From Holophagaceae bacterium (lineage in GTDB: Bacteria > Acidobacteriota > Holophagae > Holophagales > Holophagaceae): DNA of 40,452 nt. The notes beneath the pieces were generated by a model. The model was given only the letters and a program-made list of their open reading frames with translations. It was not told the origin of the DNA and did no database searches. Positions 1-7,307 of the stretch are shown here, piece after piece (position 1 is the first letter of the stretch; every line of letters begins with the position of its first letter). Location: assembly GCA_027451045.1 (NCBI GenBank), contig DAIDKC010000270.1:1-40452 (forward strand), read 5' to 3'. The translations under genes and the position numbers were made by a program.

Positions 1-1747
1 GCTTGCGCGCGAGGGCGTCGCCGTCGGCCGGTGGGGACCCCTCCATGCGGGCGAGCATCGCCGATCGGCGGGTCGGCGCCAAGCCGTTCGAGGCGAGCAG
101 GGCCGAGTCGAGGCCGAGCCCACGCCAGTCTGCCTCCGGAAGGGACAGCTGATGGGGCTGGTCGGGATCCAGGTTCACCAGGACCAGGCAGGCGTCGAGC
201 CCTTCCCGGGAACGCCGGGAAAGGGCCAGGACCGTCGAGTCCTCCGGGCTGAGCCGCGCGACCCGCGCGCCGTCGAAGAAGCAGGGGTGCTCCGCCAGCA
301 GGCGGTTCAGGGCCGCGAGTCCCGGCACCAGGTTGGGCTCCGCGCCCCAGGACAGGCCGCGGGCCTCGTGGACATCCAGCTTCTCCTCCGCCAGCCACTC
401 CACGCCCGCGGAGAAGCCGTAGGCGCCGGAGGTGCTGGCCAGCGCGCAAAGGCGGTTGCGCAGGAGGGACCACACGGCCCCCCGGCGCGCCAGACGGTCG
501 TTGTCGTGGGTCTCGCTGTAGTGGACCAGGGGACCCAGGCGGTCGGCCTGCCGGAGGCTGTGGTCCAGGTAGCCGGCGACGGCCCTCGGATCATGGTTCT
601 GGAACAGCTCGGAGTAGGCCCATTGCATGCCGCCCTCGCCCAGCAGCCGCTCGGTGGCCTCCCAGGCGCCCCCGAGCCCTTCCAGCAGGAAGGCACAGTC
701 AGGGAATTCCTGATGCACCCGGGCCGTGAGGTACTGCCACACCGGCAGGGGCACCATGTAGCCCGCATCGCAGCGGAAACCGTCCACCCCCCTCCGGCAC
801 CAGGTCAGCAGGGCTTCGGCCACCTCCTCCCAGAAGGCGGGGGCGCTGCCGTCCAGTTCCACCAGGTCGCCCCAGGTGATGCCCCACGCGCCGGGACTGT
901 GGAAGGTGCCGTCGGGGTTCCGGCGGAACCACTCCGGGCGGGTCTCCATCAACCGGGAGCCCCAGCCCGTGTGGTTCACCACGATGTCGAGGAACAGGCT
1001 CCCGCCGCGCAGGTGGACCCCGTCCGCCAGTTCCCGGAACTGGTCCACGGCGGTGGTGTGGTGGTCGAACTCCACCAGGGCGAGGTCAATGGCAGTGAGG
1101 TCCAGCTGGGCGTAGGGGCTCCCGTAGCGGCCCATGCGGGCGAAGGTGGTGGGGGCGGGCCCCACGGGCAGCAGGTGGAGGATGCGGCAGCCGAGGGTGT
1201 CGAAGATGTGAGGCAGGCCGCGGGTCAGGTCCCGGAGGGTGCCCGAGGGCGGGATCAGGGTGATGCCGCGGCGGTCCAGATCCGCCCAGGCCGCCTCGCG
1301 CTCGGGGTTGCGGGTGGCCCGGAGGTCCCGGGAGGCCCCGAACATGCGCGGGAAGGCGCAGTAGATCAGGTTGGCGGTGCGGTACCGGTCCGGCAGGACG
1401 CTCAACCCCAGGTCGTCCCCGGAGGGCCAGTGCTGCCGTCCGGCGGGATCGAGGGCGTAGGCCTTGGCCCGGAAGTGCCCGGGTTCCGTGAGGGCGAGGT
1501 CCAGGGACCAGCCCCCGTTCTCCAGCTGGAGGGGGATGTCCCGCCAGGAGGCCCCGGCGAAGGTGGCGGCCTCTCCCGGACGGGCTCCTGCCAGGGCGAT
1601 GGTCTCCGCCAGCGCCCGGGCCCCCCGGGTGAGGTTGGTGCGAAGGAAGGCCCGCCAGCCGGGCTGGTCCGGGGCGGGATGGGCCAGATCCACCCGCAGG
1701 CGATCCCCCACGTGGCGCAAGAGGTGGGCACCGGGCTCGGGACGCAT
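1..1747 (-). CDS. GH13 alpha-amylase-family glycoside hydrolase (3' end cut by window)
   Basis: The frame reads open for 582 codons from ATG at 1747 and runs off the left edge, so the C-terminus is missing. An N-terminal beta-rich region of about 115 residues precedes a GH13 barrel. Visible GH13 landmarks are a DIVVNHTG strand-4 region, FRCD with the likely nucleophile near D327, FLLEG with the acid/base near E356, and ETHDND with the transition-state Asp near D415. The family acts on alpha-1,4-glucans (starch, glycogen, maltodextrin) as hydrolase or transferase; which substrate applies here cannot be told. No signal peptide is visible, so a cytoplasmic role in storage-glucan metabolism is likely. 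It is divergent from the MoxR gene, with 91 bp between the starts. I am confident of the family, not of the subfamily. Confidence 0.85.
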   Translation of the reverse strand, partial: MRPEPGAHLLRHVGDRLRVDLAHPAPDQPGWRAFLRTNLTRGARALAETIALAGARPGEAATFAGASWRDIPLQLENGGWSLDLALTEPGHFRAKAYALDPAGRQHWPSGDDLGLSVLPDRYRTANLIYCAFPRMFGASRDLRATRNPEREAAWADLDRRGITLIPPSGTLRDLTRGLPHIFDTLGCRILHLLPVGPAPTTFARMGRYGSPYAQLDLTAIDLALVEFDHHTTAVDQFRELADGVHLRGGSLFLDIVVNHTGWGSRLMETRPEWFRRNPDGTFHSPGAWGITWGDLVELDGSAPAFWEEVAEALLTWCRRGVDGFRCDAGYMVPLPVWQYLTARVHQEFPDCAFLLEGLGGAWEATERLLGEGGMQWAYSELFQNHDPRAVAGYLDHSLRQADRLGPLVHYSETHDNDRLARRGAVWSLLRNRLCALASTSGAYGFSAGVEWLAEEKLDVHEARGLSWGAEPNLVPGLAALNRLLAEHPCFFDGARVARLSPEDSTVLALSRRSREGLDACLVLVNLDPDQPHQLSLPEADWRGLGLDSALLASNGLAPTRRSAMLARMEGSPPADGDALARK

Positions 1748-1838
1748 GGCGGGGCGTAGCACGGCTCACCCTCCAAGCTCATCCTACTCCGGGGATCCGC
1801 TTCCCCGGGGCGCCCCACCGCGGGACAATGCCCGCATC

Positions 1839-2798
1839 ATGGCCACCTCCGCGTCCGTTTCTCCCGCCCTCGCCGACCTCCTGGCCGAATGCCGCAAGGT
1901 GATCGTCGGCCAACCCCAGCTGCTGGACCGGCTGCTGGTGGCCCTGCTCTGCCGCGGCCATGTGCTCCTGGAGGGCCTGCCGGGCCTCGCCAAGACCCGC
2001 ACCATCAAGACGCTCGCCTCCGCCAGCCATACCAGCTTCCGCCGCATCCAGTTCACCCCGGACCTCCTGCCCAGCGACGTGGTGGGCACCCTCGTCTTCG
2101 ATCCCAGGACCCTCGCCTTCACCCCCAAGAAGGGGCCGGTCTTCGCGAACCTGGTGCTGGCCGACGAGATCAACCGGGCGCCGTCGAAGGTCCAGGCCGC
2201 GCTGCTGGAAGCCATGGAGGAGCGGCAGGTGACCCTGGGGGAGGACACCTTCCGCCTGCCCGACCCCTTCCTCGTGATGGCCACCCAGAACCCCCTGGAG
2301 CAGGAGGGCACCTTTCCCCTGCCCGAGGCCCAGATGGACCGCTTCCTCTTCAAGCTGCGGGTGGACTACCCCCGGCAGGAGGAGGAGATCGAGGTGCTCC
2401 GGCGGGCCCACCTGACGGGCGACGAGGTCCACCCCGTGGTGGACGGCCCGGCCCTGCTGGCGGCCGGGGCCCTGGCCGAGAAGGTGCGCCTGGACGACGC
2501 AATCCGCGGCTACATCGTGCGGCTGGTGCAGGCCACCCGACCCGGCCACGGCAAGGCCTGGAAGGGGCAGGAGCTGATCCGCTGTGGAGCCAGCCCCCGG
2601 GCCTCCCTGGCGCTCCAGGCCGCCTCCCGCGCCCTGGCCTTCCTCCAGGGCCGCGACCACGTGCTGCCCCAGGACGTGGTGGACCTGGCGCCGGACGTGC
2701 TTCGCCACCGCCTCCTCCTCACCTTCGAGAGCGAGGCCGACGGCGCCACCACCGACCAGGCCGTCGCCCAGCTCCTCCAGGCCGTGCCCCGGCCCTGA
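1839..2798 (+). CDS. MoxR-family AAA+ ATPase
   Basis: The predicted protein is 319 aa, a normal MoxR length. It has a Walker A (EGLPGLAKT), a Walker B with DEINRAPSK, a sensor-1 region with ATQNPLEQEGTFPLPEAQ and the DRF motif, then a helical lid to the C-terminus. MoxR ATPases usually act as chaperones for a von Willebrand-domain or DUF58 protein encoded directly downstream. Here the next gene lies on the opposite strand, so this copy is orphaned from its usual partners within the window. The frame is open further upstream, but conservation begins at the MATSASV start, so I use ATG 1839. No good Shine-Dalgarno sequence is visible before it. The exact substrate is unknown. Confidence 0.9.
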   Translation: MATSASVSPALADLLAECRKVIVGQPQLLDRLLVALLCRGHVLLEGLPGLAKTRTIKTLASASHTSFRRIQFTPDLLPSDVVGTLVFDPRTLAFTPKKGPVFANLVLADEINRAPSKVQAALLEAMEERQVTLGEDTFRLPDPFLVMATQNPLEQEGTFPLPEAQMDRFLFKLRVDYPRQEEEIEVLRRAHLTGDEVHPVVDGPALLAAGALAEKVRLDDAIRGYIVRLVQATRPGHGKAWKGQELIRCGASPRASLALQAASRALAFLQGRDHVLPQDVVDLAPDVLRHRLLLTFESEADGATTDQAVAQLLQAVPRP

Positions 2799-2804
2799 GC
2801 CCCC

Positions 2805-2924
2805 TCAGCTGCCGTGGAAGGTCCGGATGAAGCGGATCGCCAGGAGGAGCATGAGGAACACGAGGTAGAAACGCAGGAAGTAGAGCGCGAACCGGGTGGC
2901 GCGGGTGAGTTTGACCCTCGGCAT
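2805..2924 (-). CDS. 39-aa single-pass membrane peptide, last gene of the metal operon
   Basis: This small ORF starts 9 nt after the stop of the PRC/MgtE-N/CBS gene. Its ribosome site AGGAG overlaps that stop codon (TAGGAG) and lies 6 nt before the ATG, so it is probably translationally coupled. The peptide begins MPRVKLTRATRF, continues with a run of about 20 aromatic and aliphatic residues including YLVFLMLLLAI, and ends RFIRTFHGS. That is a basic N-terminus followed by one membrane helix. It converges on the MoxR gene and stops 6 nt past that gene's end. I recognise no family. Its place after an Nramp transporter and its soluble partner suggests a small accessory subunit, which is inference. 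Confidence 0.6.
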   Translation of the reverse strand: MPRVKLTRATRFALYFLRFYLVFLMLLLAIRFIRTFHGS

Positions 2925-2933
2925 GCGGGACTC

Positions 2934-4190
2934 CTAGGAACGGGCCGGAGCCCGCATGATGTCGTTGAAGCGGATGACGCCGAGGATGCGGTCCTCCGGG
3001 TCAACCACGGGGATCATGCGGAAGTGGTACTTCCCGAAGAGGGCCTCGATGTCCTCCCGGGTGTCCTCGGCCTCCGCCGCGACCGCCGGGGACGCCATGA
3101 GCTCCTCCATCCGCGCCTCCTCCCCGGAGATGAGCAGCTGGCGGGCATCCACGGCCCCCAGCAGCTTCCGGTCGGGACCCACGGGATACAGGTACGAGAT
3201 CCCGCTGTAGCTGAGGCCTGAACTCCGGATGCGCGTCCGCGCCTCGCCCACGGTGGCATCGGGGGAGATGGTCAGGTAGTCGGCCGACATGAAGTCGCGG
3301 GCCGTCACCTCCCGGTCGGACAGCAGGGCCCGCACCCGCCGCTGGCGGTCCTCCGGCAGCAGCACCAGCATCTCCTCGGCATCCTCGTGGGGCAGCACTC
3401 CCAGGAGGTCCACCAGCTGGGGGGTGGACAGGCGGGCGAGGATGTTCTGGGCCCGTTCCTGGCGGAGGCTGGCGATGATCTGGCGCTGGGCCCTGGGTTC
3501 GGCCTCGGTCAGGGTCTCCGCGGCCTTGGTGGGCTCGAGGGCCGAGAACAGGGCTTCCTGCTCCGTGCCGGACAGCTCCTCCAGGGCGTCGGCCAGATCC
3601 TCCTTGGGAAGATCCTGGAGCTGGTCCTTGGCCACGGAGAGCTGGAGGCGGTCGGAGGCGATGGCATCCTCCAGGGAGAGCGGCTGGACCCACTTCCATG
3701 GGATCAGGTCATCCCGCATGAGGGTGGTCAGGCGACTCAGCCCCCACTTCCGGAGGAACCCATTGAAGGACGCGTCCACCGCCGCCAGATGGTAGGCGCC
3801 GTCGGTGGCCTGGAGGAGCACGTCGTTCACGACCTCCACCTTCCGGTCGTCAATATCCAGGATCGTCCGACCCATGAGGTGCTTGTCCGCCAGGATCCAG
3901 CCCGGCTGGTCCTGGAAGGGCGGATAGCGGTCGCCGGAGGCCGGGGCCTCCACCGTGATGCCGCCGTCGCGCACCTCGACCACGGATGCCCAGGGCACGA
4001 ACTCGCTGGGCACGCCCCACCCGTGGTCGATGAAGATCCCCACGGCCCGGGGGAACGGCTCCGCAAGGGCGAACACCATGTCGGAGGCGGGTCCGAGCTT
4101 GCGGCCCGTACCTTTGACGCGCACGGGCTTGCGGAGGATGCGCGAGAAGTAGAGCGTGGGCTGGTTCTGGGAGGCGGGGAGCCGGTTCAT
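2934..4190 (-). CDS. Soluble PRC-barrel / MgtE-N / tandem-CBS protein, likely regulator of the Nramp transporter
   Basis: The 418-aa protein has no membrane segment. Residues from about 10 to 180 look like two PRC-barrel-type beta units. A helical MgtE intracellular N-domain superhelix follows (about 200-300, with repeats such as LADALEELSGTEQ and QLVDLLGVLPHEDAEEML). Two CBS domains (about 305-418, starting FMSADYLTISP) end the protein. In MgtE Mg2+ channels the N and CBS domains bind Mg2+ and close the pore; here they occur without the MgtE membrane domain. The gene overlaps the end of the Nramp gene by 4 nt (ATGA), so the two are translationally coupled. I infer a cytosolic gate or sensor acting in trans on the Nramp protein. 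Confidence 0.85.
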   Translation of the reverse strand: MNRLPASQNQPTLYFSRILRKPVRVKGTGRKLGPASDMVFALAEPFPRAVGIFIDHGWGVPSEFVPWASVVEVRDGGITVEAPASGDRYPPFQDQPGWILADKHLMGRTILDIDDRKVEVVNDVLLQATDGAYHLAAVDASFNGFLRKWGLSRLTTLMRDDLIPWKWVQPLSLEDAIASDRLQLSVAKDQLQDLPKEDLADALEELSGTEQEALFSALEPTKAAETLTEAEPRAQRQIIASLRQERAQNILARLSTPQLVDLLGVLPHEDAEEMLVLLPEDRQRRVRALLSDREVTARDFMSADYLTISPDATVGEARTRIRSSGLSYSGISYLYPVGPDRKLLGAVDARQLLISGEEARMEELMASPAVAAEAEDTREDIEALFGKYHFRMIPVVDPEDRILGVIRFNDIMRAPARS

Positions 4191-5518
4191 GCCGACCTCC
4201 GGAACAGGTGCCCGAGCAGGCCCGGGAAGAGGGTCGAGACCGCAAACAGCGTGGACATCAGGGAGACGAAGATCACGATGGACCAGTTGGCGATGTTCTC
4301 CCATCGGGTGTTCACGTGCTTGCCCATGAACTGCTCGTCGTTCAGGATGAGGAGCAGGAAGATGAGCGCCGAGGGCAGCAGCGTCACCGCGACCACCTGG
4401 ACGAACATGGTGATGGTCACCAGCGGTGCCTTCGGGATGAGCACCACGGAGCCGGCGGTGCCCAGCATCACCAGGTAGATGACGTAGAACCAGGGCGCAT
4501 CCTTCACGCTCTTGTTGAGGCTGTGGGCCCATCCGAACACCTCGCCCACCGCCCAGCTCGACGAGAGCGAGATGCAGAGGGCGCCCAGGAACCCGGCGTC
4601 GAAGAGGCCGATGGCGAACAGCTTCCGCGCCAGTTCGCCCTCCCCGTGGGGGAGCAGGGGTGTCAGGGCCTCGGCGGTCTTGGCAGCATCGTCCACGATG
4701 ATGGGCGGGTTGTGGTGGTGGAGCGCGGCGCCGGTGGTGATGATGATGAAGGCCGCCACGATGCAGGTGAGCACCGCGCCCACGAAGGTCTCGATCTTCC
4801 CGAACTTGATGTCGTGGATGTCCAGGCCCTTGTCCACCACCGCGCTCTGCTGGAAGAAGATCATCCAGGGGGCGATGGTGGTGCCGATGTTGGCGAGCAG
4901 GATGAACAGCAGATCCCCCGAGAGCCCGCCCGGCAGGTTCGGCACCAGCAGGCCCTTGGCAGCCAGGCCCCATCCCGGCGCGGTGGGGGTCTTCATGGCC
5001 CAGAAGGCCGCCGGGATGTAGACGAGGTTGAAGGCGCAGAAGAAGAGGGTGAGCTTCTCGAAGGTCCAGTACTTCCCGGACAGCACGACGAGGAACAGGA
5101 TCAGGGTGACGCCGGCGAAGGTGACCAGGGGCGGGATGCCGAACATGCTGCCGGCGGTGATCATCCCGATGTACTCGGTGACCAGGGTGAGCCAGTTGAC
5201 GATGGCGAGATCGGCCAGGGAGAACCAGCCCCAGAACGGGCCGAAGCCCTCGAAGATGGCCTCGGCGTGCCCCCGCTTGGTGACGGCCCCCAGCCGGACG
5301 GTCATCTCCTGGACGTAGTAGGCCATCGGCACGAGGATCACGAAGATCCAGAGGAGGCTGAAACCGTACTTGGAGCCCGTGACCGCGTAGGTGGAGATGC
5401 CCCCCGCGTCGTTGTCGGCCACCATGACGATGATCCCGGGGCCCAGCACCGCGAGGAAGATCAGCAGGTGGCGCTTGAACCGCTCGAGCTGGTGGATGGT
5501 CTTGTTCACGACATACAC
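4187..5518 (-). CDS. Nramp-family divalent metal transporter with non-canonical metal-site residues
   Basis: This 443-aa polytopic membrane protein has Nramp features. TM1 carries GPG followed by DNDAGG, where canonical Nramp has DPGN: the conserved Asp is D37, Pro is replaced by A38, and Asn by G40. TM6 carries TTIAPW (A216-P217-W218) where the canonical motif is MPH. Loss of the soft Met ligand is a feature I associate with the Nramp-related Mg2+ transporters (NRMT), so Mg2+ or mixed Mg/Mn transport is plausible. The start is GTG 5518 with GAGG 7 nt upstream; no in-frame ATG with a ribosome site was seen further up. It overlaps the 46-aa ORF upstream by 13 nt and the regulator gene downstream by 4 nt. 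The family is certain; the substrate is inferred. Confidence 0.9.
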   Translation of the reverse strand: MYVVNKTIHQLERFKRHLLIFLAVLGPGIIVMVADNDAGGISTYAVTGSKYGFSLLWIFVILVPMAYYVQEMTVRLGAVTKRGHAEAIFEGFGPFWGWFSLADLAIVNWLTLVTEYIGMITAGSMFGIPPLVTFAGVTLILFLVVLSGKYWTFEKLTLFFCAFNLVYIPAAFWAMKTPTAPGWGLAAKGLLVPNLPGGLSGDLLFILLANIGTTIAPWMIFFQQSAVVDKGLDIHDIKFGKIETFVGAVLTCIVAAFIIITTGAALHHHNPPIIVDDAAKTAEALTPLLPHGEGELARKLFAIGLFDAGFLGALCISLSSSWAVGEVFGWAHSLNKSVKDAPWFYVIYLVMLGTAGSVVLIPKAPLVTITMFVQVVAVTLLPSALIFLLLILNDEQFMGKHVNTRWENIANWSIVIFVSLMSTLFAVSTLFPGLLGHLFRRSA

Positions 5519-5646
5519 GGAAGGACCTCGCTCGAGAAGAAGATCTGCCGCACCAGGGCGATGGCCGCGGCGCGCCGGAGCCCCGACGGTCCCAGCCAGG
5601 ATGCCCGGCCGGGAGCCGTGGGATCAATGCGGATTTGACGGTTCAC
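5506..5646 (-). CDS. 46-aa ORF between porin and Nramp genes
   Basis: This ORF has a perfect AGGAGG (5652-5657) 5 nt before a GTG start. The site overlaps the porin stop codon, and the start is 9 nt after that stop. The peptide begins MNRQIRIDPTAPG and ends in a short hydrophobic stretch (AAAIALVRQIFF) before SSEVLPCMS. It lies in a different frame from both neighbours and ends 13 nt inside the Nramp gene, so ribosomes finishing it could re-initiate on the Nramp GTG. It may be a coupling or leader peptide or a tiny membrane-associated protein. No family is recognised. The strong ribosome site is the main support. Confidence 0.45.
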   Translation of the reverse strand: MNRQIRIDPTAPGRASWLGPSGLRRAAAIALVRQIFFSSEVLPCMS

Positions 5647-5655
5647 CGGAGCCTC

Positions 5656-6957
5656 CTAGAACTGCCCGTGGACGCGCAGCGCGAAGATGGACACGGGCCC
5701 GCGGTCCCGGTTGAAACCCGGGTCCTGGACACGCTGGGCGTCCAGGGAGAGCGTGACCCCCCGCGCGGCACGGAGGGCGTAGTAGGCCTCGGCGATGCGC
5801 TCCTGTCCGGCATCCAGGCGCCCGTCCCCGAGGATGAAACCCAGCCCTCCGGCGGCAAGGTAGGCCCGGTGCTCCGGGGAGAGGGCGTTGACGACGACCG
5901 CCACGCCCACCCGGTCCTCCGGCCGGTCCCAGCCACACCCCGCCAGGGCCAGCCCGGCCGCCCCGGTCCGGTCCACCTCCGTGAAGGCCCAGGTCTCGGT
6001 CCGTCCATCGTTCCAGCCCGCCCGCAGGAAGGCCCCCAGGTCCGCCCCCAGGGCCTGGTCAACGCTCAGCCCCCACCCGTACTTGGTGCGTCCCGGGCGG
6101 CGGGTGGCGGTGATGTCCGGTGCGGTGGGATCCAGGGCCAGGCTCTCCCGGTAGTCGCCCATCCGGGCATGGTTGGCATAGGCCATCAGACGCACGCTTC
6201 CCGCCAGGCCGCCGAAGGTGTGGTCGTGGTCCAGTTCCACCACGTCCCCATGGGGCCGGGACACCTGGGGGTCGAACAGCATGCCGTTGGCCTCCCGGGG
6301 CTCCAGGAAGCTCCCCGCCCGGACGGCCCAGGCATCCCAGATGAGTTCCAGGGACAGCCCCCAGGTGTAGCCCCGGGTGTCCGCGGGATAGTCCCAGCTG
6401 GCCGTGTCCATGAGGGCCCAGTTCAGGAACTGGGTCCGGGGGTCATGGGCATAGGCGTTCTGGTCGAAGACGTCGGAGGCTGAGAACCGCCCGGCCGTGA
6501 GCACCAGGCGGCGGGAAGACTGGCGGCCGCCGAGCTGGTCGAGGTCCGGCACCAAGGCTTCCGGCGCCCCGCCGAGATCCCAGGTCTGCCGGAGGAACAG
6601 GCGGGCCAGCCCGAGCTTGACCTCGGAGCTGTCCACCCGGTAGATCTCCCCGTTGGGGGCGCCGGCGAGGCCAAGGACGCGGCTGTCGCCCTGCCCGCCC
6701 GCGGCCTCGGGGTTCACGTAGAGCTCCGCCCCCTTCCAGAGCCGGCGCCCGAGAAAGAGGGTTCCCGTGAAGGAGCACCGGGTCTCCTTGCGGCTCTGGA
6801 AGCTGTTGGGGCCCTGGTAGGGCGAAGCGAAGGCCCCGTGGCCCTGGATGATGAAGGTGGCCTGGCCGTGCAGGCTCCAGACCCCGGGGGCCTGGGCCCG
6901 GACCGACGGCGCCAGCCCCAGGAGCGACAGGAGGAGGGAGAGGGGAAGGATTCGCAT
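5656..6957 (-). CDS. OprB-type outer-membrane porin
   Basis: The 433-aa protein has a signal peptide (MRILPLSLLLSLLGLAPSV, cleavage after VRA). It is rich in beta-strands and ends in Phe (HGQF), the usual beta-barrel assembly signal. The C-terminal third fits the carbohydrate-porin OprB pattern: WDRPEDRVGVA, YLAAGGLGFILGDG, ERIAEAYY and NRDRGPVS. OprB proteins are often named sugar porins, but outer-membrane channels are also found beside Nramp genes. MnoP of Bradyrhizobium, which supplies Mn2+ to MntH, is an example. Being first in this operon, it probably lets the metal into the periplasm. The ATG has no Shine-Dalgarno sequence and sits 4 nt from a Fur-like box, so a leaderless or very short 5' end is possible. 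Confidence 0.85.
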   Translation of the reverse strand: MRILPLSLLLSLLGLAPSVRAQAPGVWSLHGQATFIIQGHGAFASPYQGPNSFQSRKETRCSFTGTLFLGRRLWKGAELYVNPEAAGGQGDSRVLGLAGAPNGEIYRVDSSEVKLGLARLFLRQTWDLGGAPEALVPDLDQLGGRQSSRRLVLTAGRFSASDVFDQNAYAHDPRTQFLNWALMDTASWDYPADTRGYTWGLSLELIWDAWAVRAGSFLEPREANGMLFDPQVSRPHGDVVELDHDHTFGGLAGSVRLMAYANHARMGDYRESLALDPTAPDITATRRPGRTKYGWGLSVDQALGADLGAFLRAGWNDGRTETWAFTEVDRTGAAGLALAGCGWDRPEDRVGVAVVVNALSPEHRAYLAAGGLGFILGDGRLDAGQERIAEAYYALRAARGVTLSLDAQRVQDPGFNRDRGPVSIFALRVHGQF

Positions 6958-6961
6958 TTTT

Positions 6962-6976
6962 AGAGAATGAGTCTCA
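6962..6976 (-). promoter_or_regulatory. Fur/Mur-like operator before the porin
   Basis: The 15-bp imperfect palindrome AGAGAATGAGTCTCA has 7-1-7 arms. It matches 10 of 14 arm positions of the Fur-family consensus TGATAAT-N-ATTATCA. It sits 4 nt upstream of the porin start in an AT-rich stretch that contrasts with the surrounding GC. Fur-family regulators (Fur, Mur, Zur) repress metal-uptake genes through such sites. Which member binds here cannot be read from the sequence. Confidence 0.5.
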
Positions 6977-7120
6977 ATTTTTTTATCACCAAGCCCTCCG
7001 ATCCATGTCGTGAGGGCTGTCACAAGGACAGGTGGATTCCACGGGCCCCGCGGATCCGGGGGAGGACACGGCAGCGCCTGCCTCCGTGACGGCTCGCGAG
7101 GGCCCCGGAACGCTCGGCCC

Positions 7121-7192
7121 GGCCTGCCTGTCCGATGGCCCTGCGGCCTCGGGGAAATCCCTCAGGCCGGGAAAACCGGGTCCAGGCAGGCC
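7121..7192 (-). other. Nested inverted repeat in the leader of the metal operon
   Basis: Perfect 10-bp arms (GGCCTGCCTG at 7121-7130 and CAGGCAGGCC at 7183-7192) enclose a second hairpin. The inner hairpin has 6-bp arms at 7144-7149 and 7164-7169 and an inner GGGA/TCCC. As RNA this would form a long stem with an internal branch, 165-235 nt upstream of the porin start. It does not match a riboswitch I can name. The rest of the 350-bp gap between the porin and the EamA gene holds the 23-aa ORF and the Fur-like box; I see no other gene there. Confidence 0.4.
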
Positions 7193-7233
7193 CGGCACGA
7201 CGGAGGTTCAGCGGTGACGGCCTTGACGCTCAT
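7162..7233 (-). CDS. 23-aa possible leader peptide
   Basis: The ORF has an excellent ribosome site (AAAGGAGG, 5 nt before the ATG) but encodes only 23 residues. They begin MSVKAVTAEPP and contain a CRAC motif. Its stop codon lies inside the structured repeat that follows. Position and orientation would suit a leader peptide for the porin-Nramp operon about 200 nt downstream. It could instead be the remnant of a longer gene, because no coding continuation is visible in any frame. Confidence 0.35.
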   Translation of the reverse strand: MSVKAVTAEPPSCRACLDPVFPA

Positions 7234-7307
7234 CGCAACCTCCTTTCGGGCAACCTTCCGAGCCTAGCAATCCCCATCCAGCCTGACAAGCCGCATCCCC
7301 CTCGGGA

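Noticed and set aside
152-1759. A 535-codon plus-strand frame over the GH13 gene
   Set aside because: It is antisense to a frame with clear GH13 catalytic motifs and has the composition of a shadow frame.
2934-5627. A single 897-codon frame that joins the PRC/MgtE-N/CBS gene with upstream sequence
   Set aside because: Only its last 418 codons are coding; the upstream part is out of frame with the Nramp gene, which has its own clear membrane protein.
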